A stretch of DNA of 22,749 bases from NCBI GenBank assembly GCA_021163155.1, contig JAGGXI010000017.1, positions 1-22,749 on the forward strand. The letters are read 5' to 3'. This DNA is from Candidatus Aerophobota bacterium (GTDB lineage: Bacteria > Aerophobota > Aerophobia > Aerophobales > JAGGXI01). Made by a program: the position numbers and the translations under genes. The notes under the pieces are model-generated. The model worked only from the letters and a program-made list of their open reading frames with translations. It was not told the DNA's origin and made no database searches. This document shows, piece by piece, positions 1-6,971 of the stretch. Positions within the stretch are counted from its first letter, which is position 1. Each line of letters opens with the position of its first letter.

Positions 1-93
1 ATCTTACAATCCGTAATGTTTGCATTAATAACGATCTATGTAAAGAAGAGAAAGATTAATTTCAAAATTACAAATATCACATTTAAGCTGTAG
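1..93 (+). CDS. possible 3' end of an upstream gene, unidentified
   Basis: The first forward frame is open from base 1 to a TAG at 91-93, giving 30 residues. They start with a hydrophobic stretch (ILQSVMFALITIYV) followed by a basic run (KKRK). That pattern would suit the last membrane segment and cytoplasmic tail of a membrane protein. A second frame is also open to about base 59, so openness alone proves little in such AT-rich DNA. I do not recognise a family. No other gene is visible in bases 1-293. Confidence 0.2.
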   Translation: MLQSVMFALITIYVKKRKINFKITNITFKL

Positions 94-129
94 TTATCCT
101 TGCACTATTAAGATTGATCGGTAAAGTAA

Positions 130-187
130 GGTAGCCGCAACCTTCAGGTTGCGCTGTTTTACGCAGGCTCTGAGCCTCGCGGCTACC
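130..187. repeat. three-way-junction palindromic element (GGTAGCCGC type)
   Basis: Outer arms ggtagccgc (130-138) and gcggctacc (179-187) are exact inverted repeats. They enclose two further hairpins: gcaacc-ttca-ggttgc (137-152) and aggct-ctg-agcct (165-177). The folded form is a stem with two side hairpins, the same plan as the element at 17288-17362 but with different stem sequence. A run of seven Ts (189-195) follows the right arm, so it could also terminate upstream transcription. It lies just before the acyl-CoA dehydrogenase promoter. REP/MITE-like intergenic palindromes of this style are common in bacterial genomes; any function here is unknown. Confidence 0.75.
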
Positions 188-209
188 ATTTTTTTCGTGC
201 AAAAGTTGG

Positions 210-237
210 TTGACAAATACTCTAAATAGAATATATT
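210..237 (+). promoter_or_regulatory. sigma70-type promoter for the acd-etfBA operon
   Basis: TTGACA at 210-215 matches the -35 consensus exactly. TATATT at 232-237 is a good -10 after a 16-bp spacer. Transcription would begin near 244, leaving a leader of about 50 nt before the ATG at 294 and its GAAGGAG ribosome binding site at 281-287. Confidence 0.65.
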
Positions 238-293
238 AATTAGTGAAGAGGATTGCGTTATTGATTCGTGAGAAATTAAAGAAGGAGAAAGAG

Positions 294-1436
294 ATGGATT
301 TTTCTTTAAGCAATGACCAAAAAGCGATTTTAGATTTAGTAGAAGAAGTTTGCCGTAAAGAATTTGTTCCTCTGGCTGATGAAATTTCCCGGGAGGGAAA
401 ATTTCCTGAGCAAAATATAAGAAAGTTAGCAGAGTTGGATTTATTTGGCATTACTATTCCCAGTGAATATAGTGGATTAGGAATGGATTATCTTACCTGG
501 ACTTTAATTACGGAGAAGATTTGCAAAGCTTGTGCTACCACTGGTTTAATTTTTGGGGCAAACTTACTTTGTACATATCCTCTTTTAAAATTTGCAAGCG
601 AGGAACAAAAAAAGAAATTTCTTTCTCCTTTAGCTAAAGGTAAATCACTGGGCGCTTTTGCTTTAACTGAGCCGGAGGCAGGTTCAGATGCTGGTAATGT
701 CCAAACCACAGCAAAAAAAGAGGGAGATAGTTATATTTTAAATGGGAATAAAATCTTCATTACTAATGGAGAGGTGGCTGATATTTATATTGTGATTGCT
801 ACTGTAGACAAACGAAGTGGAGCACGAGGATTAACTGCTTTTATTGTGGAAAAAGGGAGAGAGGGGTTCACTTTCGGGCAGCATTTTAAAAAAATGGGCC
901 TTAATGCTTTGCCTAATGTAGAGTTAATTTTCGACAATTGTAGAATTCCTGTAGCCAATCTTTTATATAAGGAAAGGAGAGGCTTTAGGGTAGCTATGGA
1001 GACTTTCGCTGCAGGAAGAATCGGGGTAGGGGTAGGGGCTCTAGGAATAGCAGAGGCAGCTTTTAAAAAAGCAAAGGAATATTCAAAACAGAGAGTACAG
1101 TTTGGAAGGTCTATTTCTAGCTTTCAGGCTATCCAGCATGCCCTGGCTGATATGGCTACTCAGATAGAGGCAGCTAAATATCTGCTTTACCGGGCAGCCT
1201 GGCTTTTAGACCATGGTAAACCTTTTGAAAAAATGGCCTCTATGGGAAAACTTTATGCCTCAGAGACTGCAATGAAAGTATCTACCAAAGCAGTTCAAAT
1301 TTTTGGAGGATACGGTTATATGAAGGATTATCCTGTTGAGCGTTATATGAGAGAAGCTAAACTTTTTGAGATTATTGAGGGAACCTCAGAAATCCAAAGA
1401 GGAGTTATTGCTAACTTACTTTTTAAGGAGAAGTGA
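294..1436 (+). CDS. acyl-CoA dehydrogenase, short-chain/butyryl type
   Basis: This is an FAD enzyme for alpha,beta-dehydrogenation of an acyl-CoA, or in the reverse sense enoyl-CoA reduction, passing electrons to Etf. The 380-residue length is typical. Both family signatures are present: LTEPEAGSDAG at about residues 124-134 and GGYGYMKDYPVERYM from about 338. The catalytic glutamate is present in IIEGTSEIQR (about E362). An in-frame GTG at 243 would add 17 residues; I prefer ATG 294 because GAAGGAG lies six bases before it and MDFSLSNDQ is a usual family N-terminus. The TGA abuts the etfB ATG with no gap, so translation is probably coupled. The order ACAD-EtfB-EtfA(ferredoxin) resembles CarCDE of Acetobacterium. 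The natural acyl-CoA cannot be told from sequence. Confidence 0.93.
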   Translation: MDFSLSNDQKAILDLVEEVCRKEFVPLADEISREGKFPEQNIRKLAELDLFGITIPSEYSGLGMDYLTWTLITEKICKACATTGLIFGANLLCTYPLLKFASEEQKKKFLSPLAKGKSLGAFALTEPEAGSDAGNVQTTAKKEGDSYILNGNKIFITNGEVADIYIVIATVDKRSGARGLTAFIVEKGREGFTFGQHFKKMGLNALPNVELIFDNCRIPVANLLYKERRGFRVAMETFAAGRIGVGVGALGIAEAAFKKAKEYSKQRVQFGRSISSFQAIQHALADMATQIEAAKYLLYRAAWLLDHGKPFEKMASMGKLYASETAMKVSTKAVQIFGGYGYMKDYPVERYMREAKLFEIIEGTSEIQRGVIANLLFKEK

Positions 1437-2228
1437 ATGAATATTGTTGTTTGCATTAAACAAGTTCCAAGTACAGAGGAAATACAAAAAGTAAAAATAA
1501 ATCCCCAAAATAACACTTTAATTAGAGAAGAAATTGAGAATATAATAAACCCTTTTGATGAGAATGCTATTGAAGAAGCCCTAAGGATAAGGGAGAAAAA
1601 GGGTGGTAAGATTATTATTATTTCTATGGGACCTTCTCATGCAAAGAAGTCTTTAGAAAGAGCTTTAGCCATGGGAGCAGATGAGGCTGTTCTTTTAAAC
1701 GATGCCCTTTTTGCAGGGTCTGATACTTTAGCTACTTCTTATACTCTATCCAGGGCGATTAGAAAGATTGGTAAATTTGATTTAATCTTATTAGGAAAAC
1801 AAGCTATTGATGGAGATACAGCACAGGTAGGACCAGGAGTAGCTGAGTGGCTGAATTTACCCCAGATAACTTATGCCCGAAAAATAGATATTGATGGTAA
1901 TAAGGTAATATCTGAAAGAATTCTTGAAGATTCATTTGAGGTTGTAGAAGCTCCTCTTCCTGCTTTAGTCACTGTAACTAAAGAGATAAATGAGCCTCGT
2001 TATCCTTCTTTGAAGGGGTTTCTTGGAGCGAGAAAGAAAAAGATAACTGTGTGGACATCAGATGACTTAACAATAGATAAAAAAAGGATAGGGCTAAATG
2101 GTTCCCCCACTCAGGTGATTAAAATTTTTACTCCTCAATCTCCTCAGAAAGGCGAAATTTTATCAGGAGAAATTTTAGACATAGCAGATAAATTAATTGA
2201 ATGTTTAGAAAAGAAGAAAATTATATAA
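1437..2228 (+). CDS. etfB: electron transfer flavoprotein, beta subunit
   Basis: EtfB forms a dimer with EtfA and carries the electron-accepting flavin or nucleotide site. The 263 residues start with the family pattern MNIVVCIKQVP. The conserved NPFDENAIEEALR is at about 38-50, and the signature loop DGDTAQVGP at about 125-133 is followed by LNLPQITYA. The DGDTAQVGP form is the one of clostridial/FixA-like and bifurcating Etfs, not the mitochondrial DDDxNQTGQ form; that comparison is from family knowledge. It begins on the base after the acyl-CoA dehydrogenase stop. A 141-bp spacer holding dispersed repeats separates it from etfA. Confidence 0.94.
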   Translation: MNIVVCIKQVPSTEEIQKVKINPQNNTLIREEIENIINPFDENAIEEALRIREKKGGKIIIISMGPSHAKKSLERALAMGADEAVLLNDALFAGSDTLATSYTLSRAIRKIGKFDLILLGKQAIDGDTAQVGPGVAEWLNLPQITYARKIDIDGNKVISERILEDSFEVVEAPLPALVTVTKEINEPRYPSLKGFLGARKKKITVWTSDDLTIDKKRIGLNGSPTQVIKIFTPQSPQKGEILSGEILDIADKLIECLEKKKII

Positions 2229-2252
2229 GAGATTTCACAAATAAAAGTCTAA

Positions 2253-2313
2253 ATTACACAGATTAGATAATTATTGTAAATCAGTGTAATCATCTTTAAG
2301 AATCTGCGTAATC
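2253..2313. repeat. ATTACACAGATT repeat cluster in the etfB-etfA gap
   Basis: The sequence attacacagatta at 2253-2265 is followed by two near-exact inverted copies, aatcagtgtaatc (2279-2291) and aatctgcgtaatc (2301-2313). Each differs at one position from the reverse complement of gattacacagatt. The first copy can pair with either of the others, so two alternative hairpins are possible. The cluster lies between two genes whose products form one heterodimer. It looks like an inserted intergenic repeat rather than a terminator, since no T-run follows. Confidence 0.6.
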
Positions 2314-2369
2314 AGGAGAGCGTGCAGATTTTTCAGAGGCCTTTATTTAGGTTTTTAAAGGAGTTATCA

Positions 2370-3620
2370 ATGAAAGGAATTAAAGTAATAATAGATAAAT
2401 GCACTGGGTGCAAAAAGTGCGTCTCTGTATGTCCTTTTTCTGCCATTGAGATAGAAGATAAGAAAGCAAAAATACTTCCCCATTGTAATCTTTGTGGCGC
2501 TTGTGTAGATGTTTGTCCTTATGGGGCTATTTTAATAGAAAAAAAAGAAGTAAAGGTAAATCTTTCTTCTTATAAAGGTGTATGGGTGTTTGCTGAGCAG
2601 CGCGAAGGGGAAATAATGTCAGTAACCTATGAACTTTTGGGAGTGGGACGGAAATTGGCTGATATGCTGGAGGAGGAACTCTCTGTTTTTCTTTTAGGAA
2701 ATGACATAGAAAAAGAAGCTGATAAATTACTCTATTATAATGTAAATAGGGTTTATTTAATAGAAGACCGATTACTTGAGGTTTATAGAACTCTTCCTTA
2801 TACGCAAGCCATAGTAGATTTAGTAAAGAATAATTTTCCCGAGATTATTCTTATGGGGGCTACGAGTATAGGGAGAGACCTTGCTCCACGAGTGGCTACT
2901 CGCCTGAAAACTGGGTTAACAGCTGATTGCACAGGGTTGGATATAAATAAAAAAGAGGGGAATCTTCTTCAGACTCGTCCTGCTTTTGGAGGCAATATTA
3001 TGGCTACTATAGTTTCGGCTTACTCACGTCCTCAAATAGCTACAGTAAGACCTAAGGTAATGAAGAAACCTAAATCTCTTAAAAAAAAAGGAAAAGGAAA
3101 AATTGTCAAAATTAAGCCCTACTTTACTCAAAAAGATAAAATTTTAAAGATTATTAAATTTATTAAAGAAGAAAGAGGAGTAAAAGATTTACAGGAAGCA
3201 GAGATAATTGTTTCTGGCGGTAGGGGTTTGGGAAAAGCAGAAAATTTTTCTCTTATAAGAGAATTAGCTGCTCTTTTAGGAGGAGCAGTAGGGGCTTCAC
3301 GAGCAGTAGTAGATGCGGGATGGATTCCTTCTTATCATCAAGTAGGACAGACAGGGAAGACAGTGCAACCTAAATTATATATTGCCTGTGGTATTTCAGG
3401 AGCTATCCAACATCAAGTGGGGATGAGAACTTCCGAGGTTATTGTAGCTATAAATAAAGACCCTAATGCTCCTATTTTTAATATTGCGACCTATGGAATT
3501 GTAGAAGACCTTCATAAGTTTCTTCCTTTATTAATAAAAAAGATAAAAGAGAGAAATGAAGAAGAGGTAGTTTTACAAAGGGCGACTAAAGTCTCCCTTA
3601 CCCACAAGTGGATTGTCTAA
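2370..3620 (+). CDS. etfA: electron transfer flavoprotein alpha subunit with N-terminal 2x[4Fe-4S] domain
   Basis: This is a 416-residue fusion of a bacterial-type ferredoxin domain to EtfA. Cysteines at 11, 14, 17, 21 and 39, 42, 45, 49 give two CxxCxxCxxxC motifs. The EtfA flavin-binding C-terminal domain follows, with SGGRGLGKAENF, AVVDAGWIPSYHQVGQTGK, YIACGISGAIQHQVGMR and the closing NKDPNAPIFNIATYGIVEDL. Family knowledge: such EtfA proteins (CarE, LctC types) belong to complexes that couple NADH, ferredoxin and an acyl-CoA or lactate. ATG 2370 follows AAAGGAG by six bases; an in-frame GTG at 2322 would add 16 unlikely residues encoded in repeat-flanked DNA. The last 15 codons and the TAA fall inside a dispersed repeat, so the tail ending THKWIV is probably acquired. 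Confidence 0.93.
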   Translation: MKGIKVIIDKCTGCKKCVSVCPFSAIEIEDKKAKILPHCNLCGACVDVCPYGAILIEKKEVKVNLSSYKGVWVFAEQREGEIMSVTYELLGVGRKLADMLEEELSVFLLGNDIEKEADKLLYYNVNRVYLIEDRLLEVYRTLPYTQAIVDLVKNNFPEIILMGATSIGRDLAPRVATRLKTGLTADCTGLDINKKEGNLLQTRPAFGGNIMATIVSAYSRPQIATVRPKVMKKPKSLKKKGKGKIVKIKPYFTQKDKILKIIKFIKEERGVKDLQEAEIIVSGGRGLGKAENFSLIRELAALLGGAVGASRAVVDAGWIPSYHQVGQTGKTVQPKLYIACGISGAIQHQVGMRTSEVIVAINKDPNAPIFNIATYGIVEDLHKFLPLLIKKIKERNEEEVVLQRATKVSLTHKWIV

Positions 3621-3676
3621 AATTTTAGTAGGCTGAAATAGATTAAAAATATAGAGAAAGAAGTTCTTAAATTATT
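3574..3676. repeat. dispersed repeat, half copy, covering the etfA 3' end
   Basis: From about 3602 to 3673 this matches 12088-12158 with only a few substitutions and one single-base gap. The shared stretch begins ccacaagtggattgtctaaa and ends aagaaagttcttaaat-like, read here as aagaagttcttaaat. The part just upstream, acaaagggcgactaaagtct (3574-3593), folds as an imperfect hairpin. It corresponds to the gggcga arm of the palindromes at 12024-12089 and 17288-17362. The repeat supplies the end of etfA, including its TAA. Confidence 0.75.
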
Positions 3677-3791
3677 TCATAAATAAATTTTTTAAAAAAG
3701 TGCTGTTATAAAATAGGTTTTACAACTATTAGCTATTCATTATCTAACAGAATAAATGGTTGTGATAATACAAGTGGGGATTTAATAGAAA

Positions 3792-5024
3792 ATGCAAAAT
3801 AGCGAGCTTTTTTTTATTTTAGAAAATATTGGGAGAGAAAGAGGACTTTCTTCTGAGATGCTATTAGAAAGCCTTAAACGAGCTCTAGCTTCTGCTTATA
3901 AAAAGAAGTATAATCAAGCACCCCAAGAGTTGAAAGTGGCTTTAGATGAAGGAAAGGGGGGGCTTAAAGCCTCTGTAATTAAAGAAGTAGTAAAAAAGGT
4001 AGATAATCCTGGAGGAGAAATATCTTTAGAGGAAGCGAAGAAGATTAATAAAGAAGCGAAGTTAGGTGAGAGGATAGAGGTGAAAGTAGACCCTCTTCAT
4101 TTTAGTAGAATTGCTGCAAGCGCAGGTAAATATGTGATGATGCAGCAAATTGCAGAAATGGAGAAAGACCTTATTTATGAGGAGTTTAAGAAAAAAGAAG
4201 GGAAGATAATCAGCGGGACAGTACGTTATCGAACCGATTATTTTATCCTTGTTGATTTAGGCAAAATAGAGGGGGTGCTTCCTAAAAAAGAGCAGCTGAT
4301 TAACAAGGAATATAAACAGGGAGAGAGAATAAGAATTTATGTATTACGAGTTACTCGAGAGCCCAAAGGTCCTCGGGCAATTCTTTCTCAAACACATCCT
4401 AACTTTTTAAGGAAACTTTTTGAGCTAGAGGTTCCGGAAATTGCAGAGGGAATTGTTAGTATCAAACAGATAAAACGGGATGCAGGTAAAAGGGCAAAGG
4501 TGGTGGTAGAATCCAAAGAAGAAAGGGTGGATGCGGTGGGAGCATGTGTTGGTGTCAGAGGTTCTCGCATTAAAGCTATTTTGCGAGAAATTCAAAGAGA
4601 GAAAGTCGATATTATAAGATATAGTGATGACCCTGCTGTTTTTATAAAAAATTCTCTTAAACCAGCACAAATAAAAGAAGTTAAACTTGATGAGGTTAAA
4701 AAAGAAGCAAAAGCTATTGTTTCAGATGACCAGCTATCTTTAGCTATTGGAAATGGTGGGGAGAATGTGAAGTTAGCAGCGAAGTTAACCGGATGGCAAA
4801 TTGATATAAGGTCTGTTGGACAAATAGAGAAAGAGGCTGTTTTTTTAAGAAACCTTCCCGGTATAGGGGAAAAAATTTTGGTTTCTCTTAAGCAAGCAGG
4901 TTTCTTAACAAATAAAGATATTTTAAGGGGAGGGGTTGAGGGATTGTGTGAAGTCCCAGGAATTGGCTCTAAAATAGCAGAAAAAATTATAAAGAGAGTT
5001 AAAAAAATGGAGGATAAATCTTAG
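3792..5024 (+). CDS. nusA: transcription termination/antitermination factor NusA
   Basis: NusA binds RNA polymerase and nascent RNA to control pausing, termination and antitermination. Its 410 residues hold the N-terminal RNAP-binding domain (about 1-125, with ERGLSSEMLLESLKRALASAYKK), an S1 domain (about 135-200), KH1 with GVRGSRIKAI at about 254-263, and KH2 with SLAIGNGGENVKLAAKLTG at about 316-334. Two helix-hairpin-helix repeats follow (LPGIGEKI and VPGIGSKI, about 355-395), which replace the longer acidic repeats of enterobacterial NusA. The ribosome binding site is weak (GGGGA at 3776-3780, about 11 bases away). rimP, its usual upstream neighbour, is absent, and the 171-bp spacer before the ATG is mostly repeat. 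infB begins 13 bases after its stop. Confidence 0.97.
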   Translation: MQNSELFFILENIGRERGLSSEMLLESLKRALASAYKKKYNQAPQELKVALDEGKGGLKASVIKEVVKKVDNPGGEISLEEAKKINKEAKLGERIEVKVDPLHFSRIAASAGKYVMMQQIAEMEKDLIYEEFKKKEGKIISGTVRYRTDYFILVDLGKIEGVLPKKEQLINKEYKQGERIRIYVLRVTREPKGPRAILSQTHPNFLRKLFELEVPEIAEGIVSIKQIKRDAGKRAKVVVESKEERVDAVGACVGVRGSRIKAILREIQREKVDIIRYSDDPAVFIKNSLKPAQIKEVKLDEVKKEAKAIVSDDQLSLAIGNGGENVKLAAKLTGWQIDIRSVGQIEKEAVFLRNLPGIGEKILVSLKQAGFLTNKDILRGGVEGLCEVPGIGSKIAEKIIKRVKKMEDKS

Positions 5025-5037
5025 GAAAGGAAAGGAA

Positions 5038-6717
5038 ATGATACGGGTTTATCAATTAGCCAAAAAATTAAATTTATCTAGTAAAGAATTACTTATGTTT
5101 TCTCTAAAATTGGGAATGAAAACTAAAAGTAATCTTAGCGGTCTTTCATCCGAAGAGGTTAAGAAAATAGAAAAATTGGTATTGTCGAAGAGGACTTCTA
5201 TTGAAAAGAAAGAGGCATTCCCTCCTCGTGCTCCTGTAGTAACTTTTTTAGGACATGTAGATCATGGAAAAACATCTCTTTTAGATGCTGTACGTGAAAC
5301 AGTAATAGCTAAGAAAGAGATAGGAGGAATTACCCAAAGAATAGGAGCTTCAGAAATAGAATTTCATAATAAGAGGATTGTCTTTATTGACACCCCTGGT
5401 CACGAAGCTTTTACTGCTATGCGTGCCCATGGAGCTCGGGTTACCGATATTGCTGTATTGGTAATAGCAGCAGATGATGGTGTTATGCCTCAAACTATAG
5501 AAGCGATTAACCATGCTCGAGCAGCCAAAGTGCCTATTATAGTAGCTATAAATAAGATAGATAAAAGCGAATCTAATCCACAGCGAGTAAAAAAACAGTT
5601 AACTAAATATGATTTAATTCCTGAAGAGTGGGGAGGGGAAACTATTTGTGTAGAGGTTTCTGCTTTAAGCAAAAAGGGATTGGATAATTTATTGGACATG
5701 ATTCTTTTAGAAGCAGAGATGTTAGAGCTAACGAGCGATCCCAATGGAAAACTTGAGGCAATAGTAATAGAAGGAGAGTTAGACAGAAAAAAAGGTCCTT
5801 CTTCTACTTTATTGATTAAAAAAGGAACGCTTCATATAGGAGATGTTTTGGTAGGAGGACATATTTATGGGAAGGTAAGGGCTTTGATTAATTGGAAAAA
5901 TGAGAGATTGGACAAAGCAGATTCTTCCACAGCAGTAAAAGTTTTGGGTCTTTCTGATGTAGGAAAACCGGGAGATATTTTTAAAAAGGTGAGAAACGAG
6001 AAAGAGGCACGTCAATTAGCTGAAGGTGCTAAGGAAAAAGAGCGAAAAAAGAGCTTGAGGAAAAGGAGCATAGTAGATTTAGAAACTTTTTATAAACAAG
6101 AAGAAGAAAAGGAAAAAGTGCTGAATCTTATCTTGAAAGCAGATACTCAAGGTACTTTAAGGGCTATTTCTGATTCGTTAAAGAATTTAGAGAGTGAAGA
6201 TGTAAAGATAGTTATTCTTCATGAAGGAGTAGGAGAGGTAAAAAAGGCGGATATTCTTTTAGCTTCTACTTCAAAGGGAATAATTATTGGTTTTAATGTG
6301 GAAATAACCCCAGAAAATTTAGCCTTAGCTAAAGAAGAAAGGGTTGAGATACGGAATTATCAAATTATATATGAAATTATGGATGATATTAAAAAACTTC
6401 TCTATGGTCTCCTCCAGCCTAAATATAAAGAGGTAATTATAGGAAAAATAGAAGTTAGAGACATTTTTAATATTTCTAAGGTAGGGGTGGTAGCCGGTTC
6501 TTATGTCACTGAAGGAAAAGTATTCAGAGGGAGTAAAGTGAAAATTTTAAGGGAGAATGAAGCTATAGGCCAGGGAGTTATTGGAAGCCTTAAGCGATTT
6601 ACTCAGGATGTAAATGAAGTTCGGGCAGGATTGGAATGCGGGATAAATATAGAAGGATTTAATGGAATGAAAAAGGGTGATTTAATAGAAGCCTATGAGT
6701 TAAAGAAAATAAATTAA
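5038..6717 (+). CDS. infB: translation initiation factor IF-2, short form
   Basis: IF-2 is the GTPase that places fMet-tRNA on the 30S subunit and promotes subunit joining. All G motifs are present: GHVDHGKT (72-79), GGITQ (96-100), DTPGH (118-122), NKID (172-175) and SAL (208-210). Domains II, III and IV follow; the last contains the fMet-tRNA-binding region near the C-terminus (GLECGINIEGFNGMKKGDLIE is its usual closing pattern). Only one IF2_N module (about 1-50) precedes the GTPase, so the protein has 559 residues against about 700-900 in model bacteria. The start ATG has a good AGGAAAGGAAA leader. ylxR and the L7Ae-like ylxQ, often found between nusA and infB, are missing. Confidence 0.97.
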   Translation: MIRVYQLAKKLNLSSKELLMFSLKLGMKTKSNLSGLSSEEVKKIEKLVLSKRTSIEKKEAFPPRAPVVTFLGHVDHGKTSLLDAVRETVIAKKEIGGITQRIGASEIEFHNKRIVFIDTPGHEAFTAMRAHGARVTDIAVLVIAADDGVMPQTIEAINHARAAKVPIIVAINKIDKSESNPQRVKKQLTKYDLIPEEWGGETICVEVSALSKKGLDNLLDMILLEAEMLELTSDPNGKLEAIVIEGELDRKKGPSSTLLIKKGTLHIGDVLVGGHIYGKVRALINWKNERLDKADSSTAVKVLGLSDVGKPGDIFKKVRNEKEARQLAEGAKEKERKKSLRKRSIVDLETFYKQEEEKEKVLNLILKADTQGTLRAISDSLKNLESEDVKIVILHEGVGEVKKADILLASTSKGIIIGFNVEITPENLALAKEERVEIRNYQIIYEIMDDIKKLLYGLLQPKYKEVIIGKIEVRDIFNISKVGVVAGSYVTEGKVFRGSKVKILRENEAIGQGVIGSLKRFTQDVNEVRAGLECGINIEGFNGMKKGDLIEAYELKKIN

Positions 6718-6720
6718 AAG

Positions 6721-6842
6721 ATGGTTATAGGTATTTTAGAAATAGATACCCAATTACTTTGTAGCAATTCTTTAAAAGATAACGTCATATTGTAAAGAGT
6801 TTAATTGCTCGCCGGAAGGATAATTTTCAGAAGCTAAATATC
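6721..6842 (+). pseudogene. ylxP: remnant of ylxP (DUF503), frameshifted and truncated
   Basis: An ATG three bases after the infB stop encodes MVIGILEIDTQ...SNSLKD (6721-6780), which fits the start of DUF503 proteins (M-hydrophobic-GVLxxEL...HSLKDKR). That frame then stops at a TAA. Moving one base on from 6783 gives RHIVKSLIARRKDNFQKLNI, which fits the next conserved segment (KRxxVKSLxxRLRxxFNVSV). A one-base deletion at 6781-6782 explains the break. Coding resemblance ends at about 6842 and the following sequence is AT-rich, with ctcatttac-like short repeats at 6859-6894. In Firmicutes, ylxP lies exactly here, between infB and rbfA. No rbfA is visible up to truB. The assignment rests on recalled family motifs, not on a search. 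Confidence 0.6.
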
Positions 6843-6971
6843 AAAATTTATCTAATTAACTCATTTACTCATCGTCTCATTTACCCATTTACTCGCAATA
6901 TACAGCGTTGAGAGGAAAAGTCCCGAGATTCTCCTTAACACTTCAAAGATAGAGATAATATAAGGAAGAAG

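Noticed and set aside
243-293. GTG at 243 as start of the acyl-CoA dehydrogenase
   Set aside because: It would overlap the expected transcription start at about 244 and has no ribosome binding site; ATG 294 has one and matches the family N-terminus.
2322-2369. GTG at 2322 as start of etfA
   Set aside because: The extra 16 residues precede the ferredoxin domain without family likeness, and AAAGGAG is correctly placed only for ATG 2370.
3736-3769. Extended -10 promoter (TGTGATAAT at 3761-3769) for nusA
   Set aside because: No -35 is visible, and the start site would remove or abut the weak ribosome binding site; too uncertain to list.
6859-6894. ctcatttac-like short repeats before truB, considered as CRISPR or regulatory repeats
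   Set aside because: Only three imperfect units of about nine bases with irregular spacing; more likely simple-sequence decay in the former ylxP/rbfA slot.
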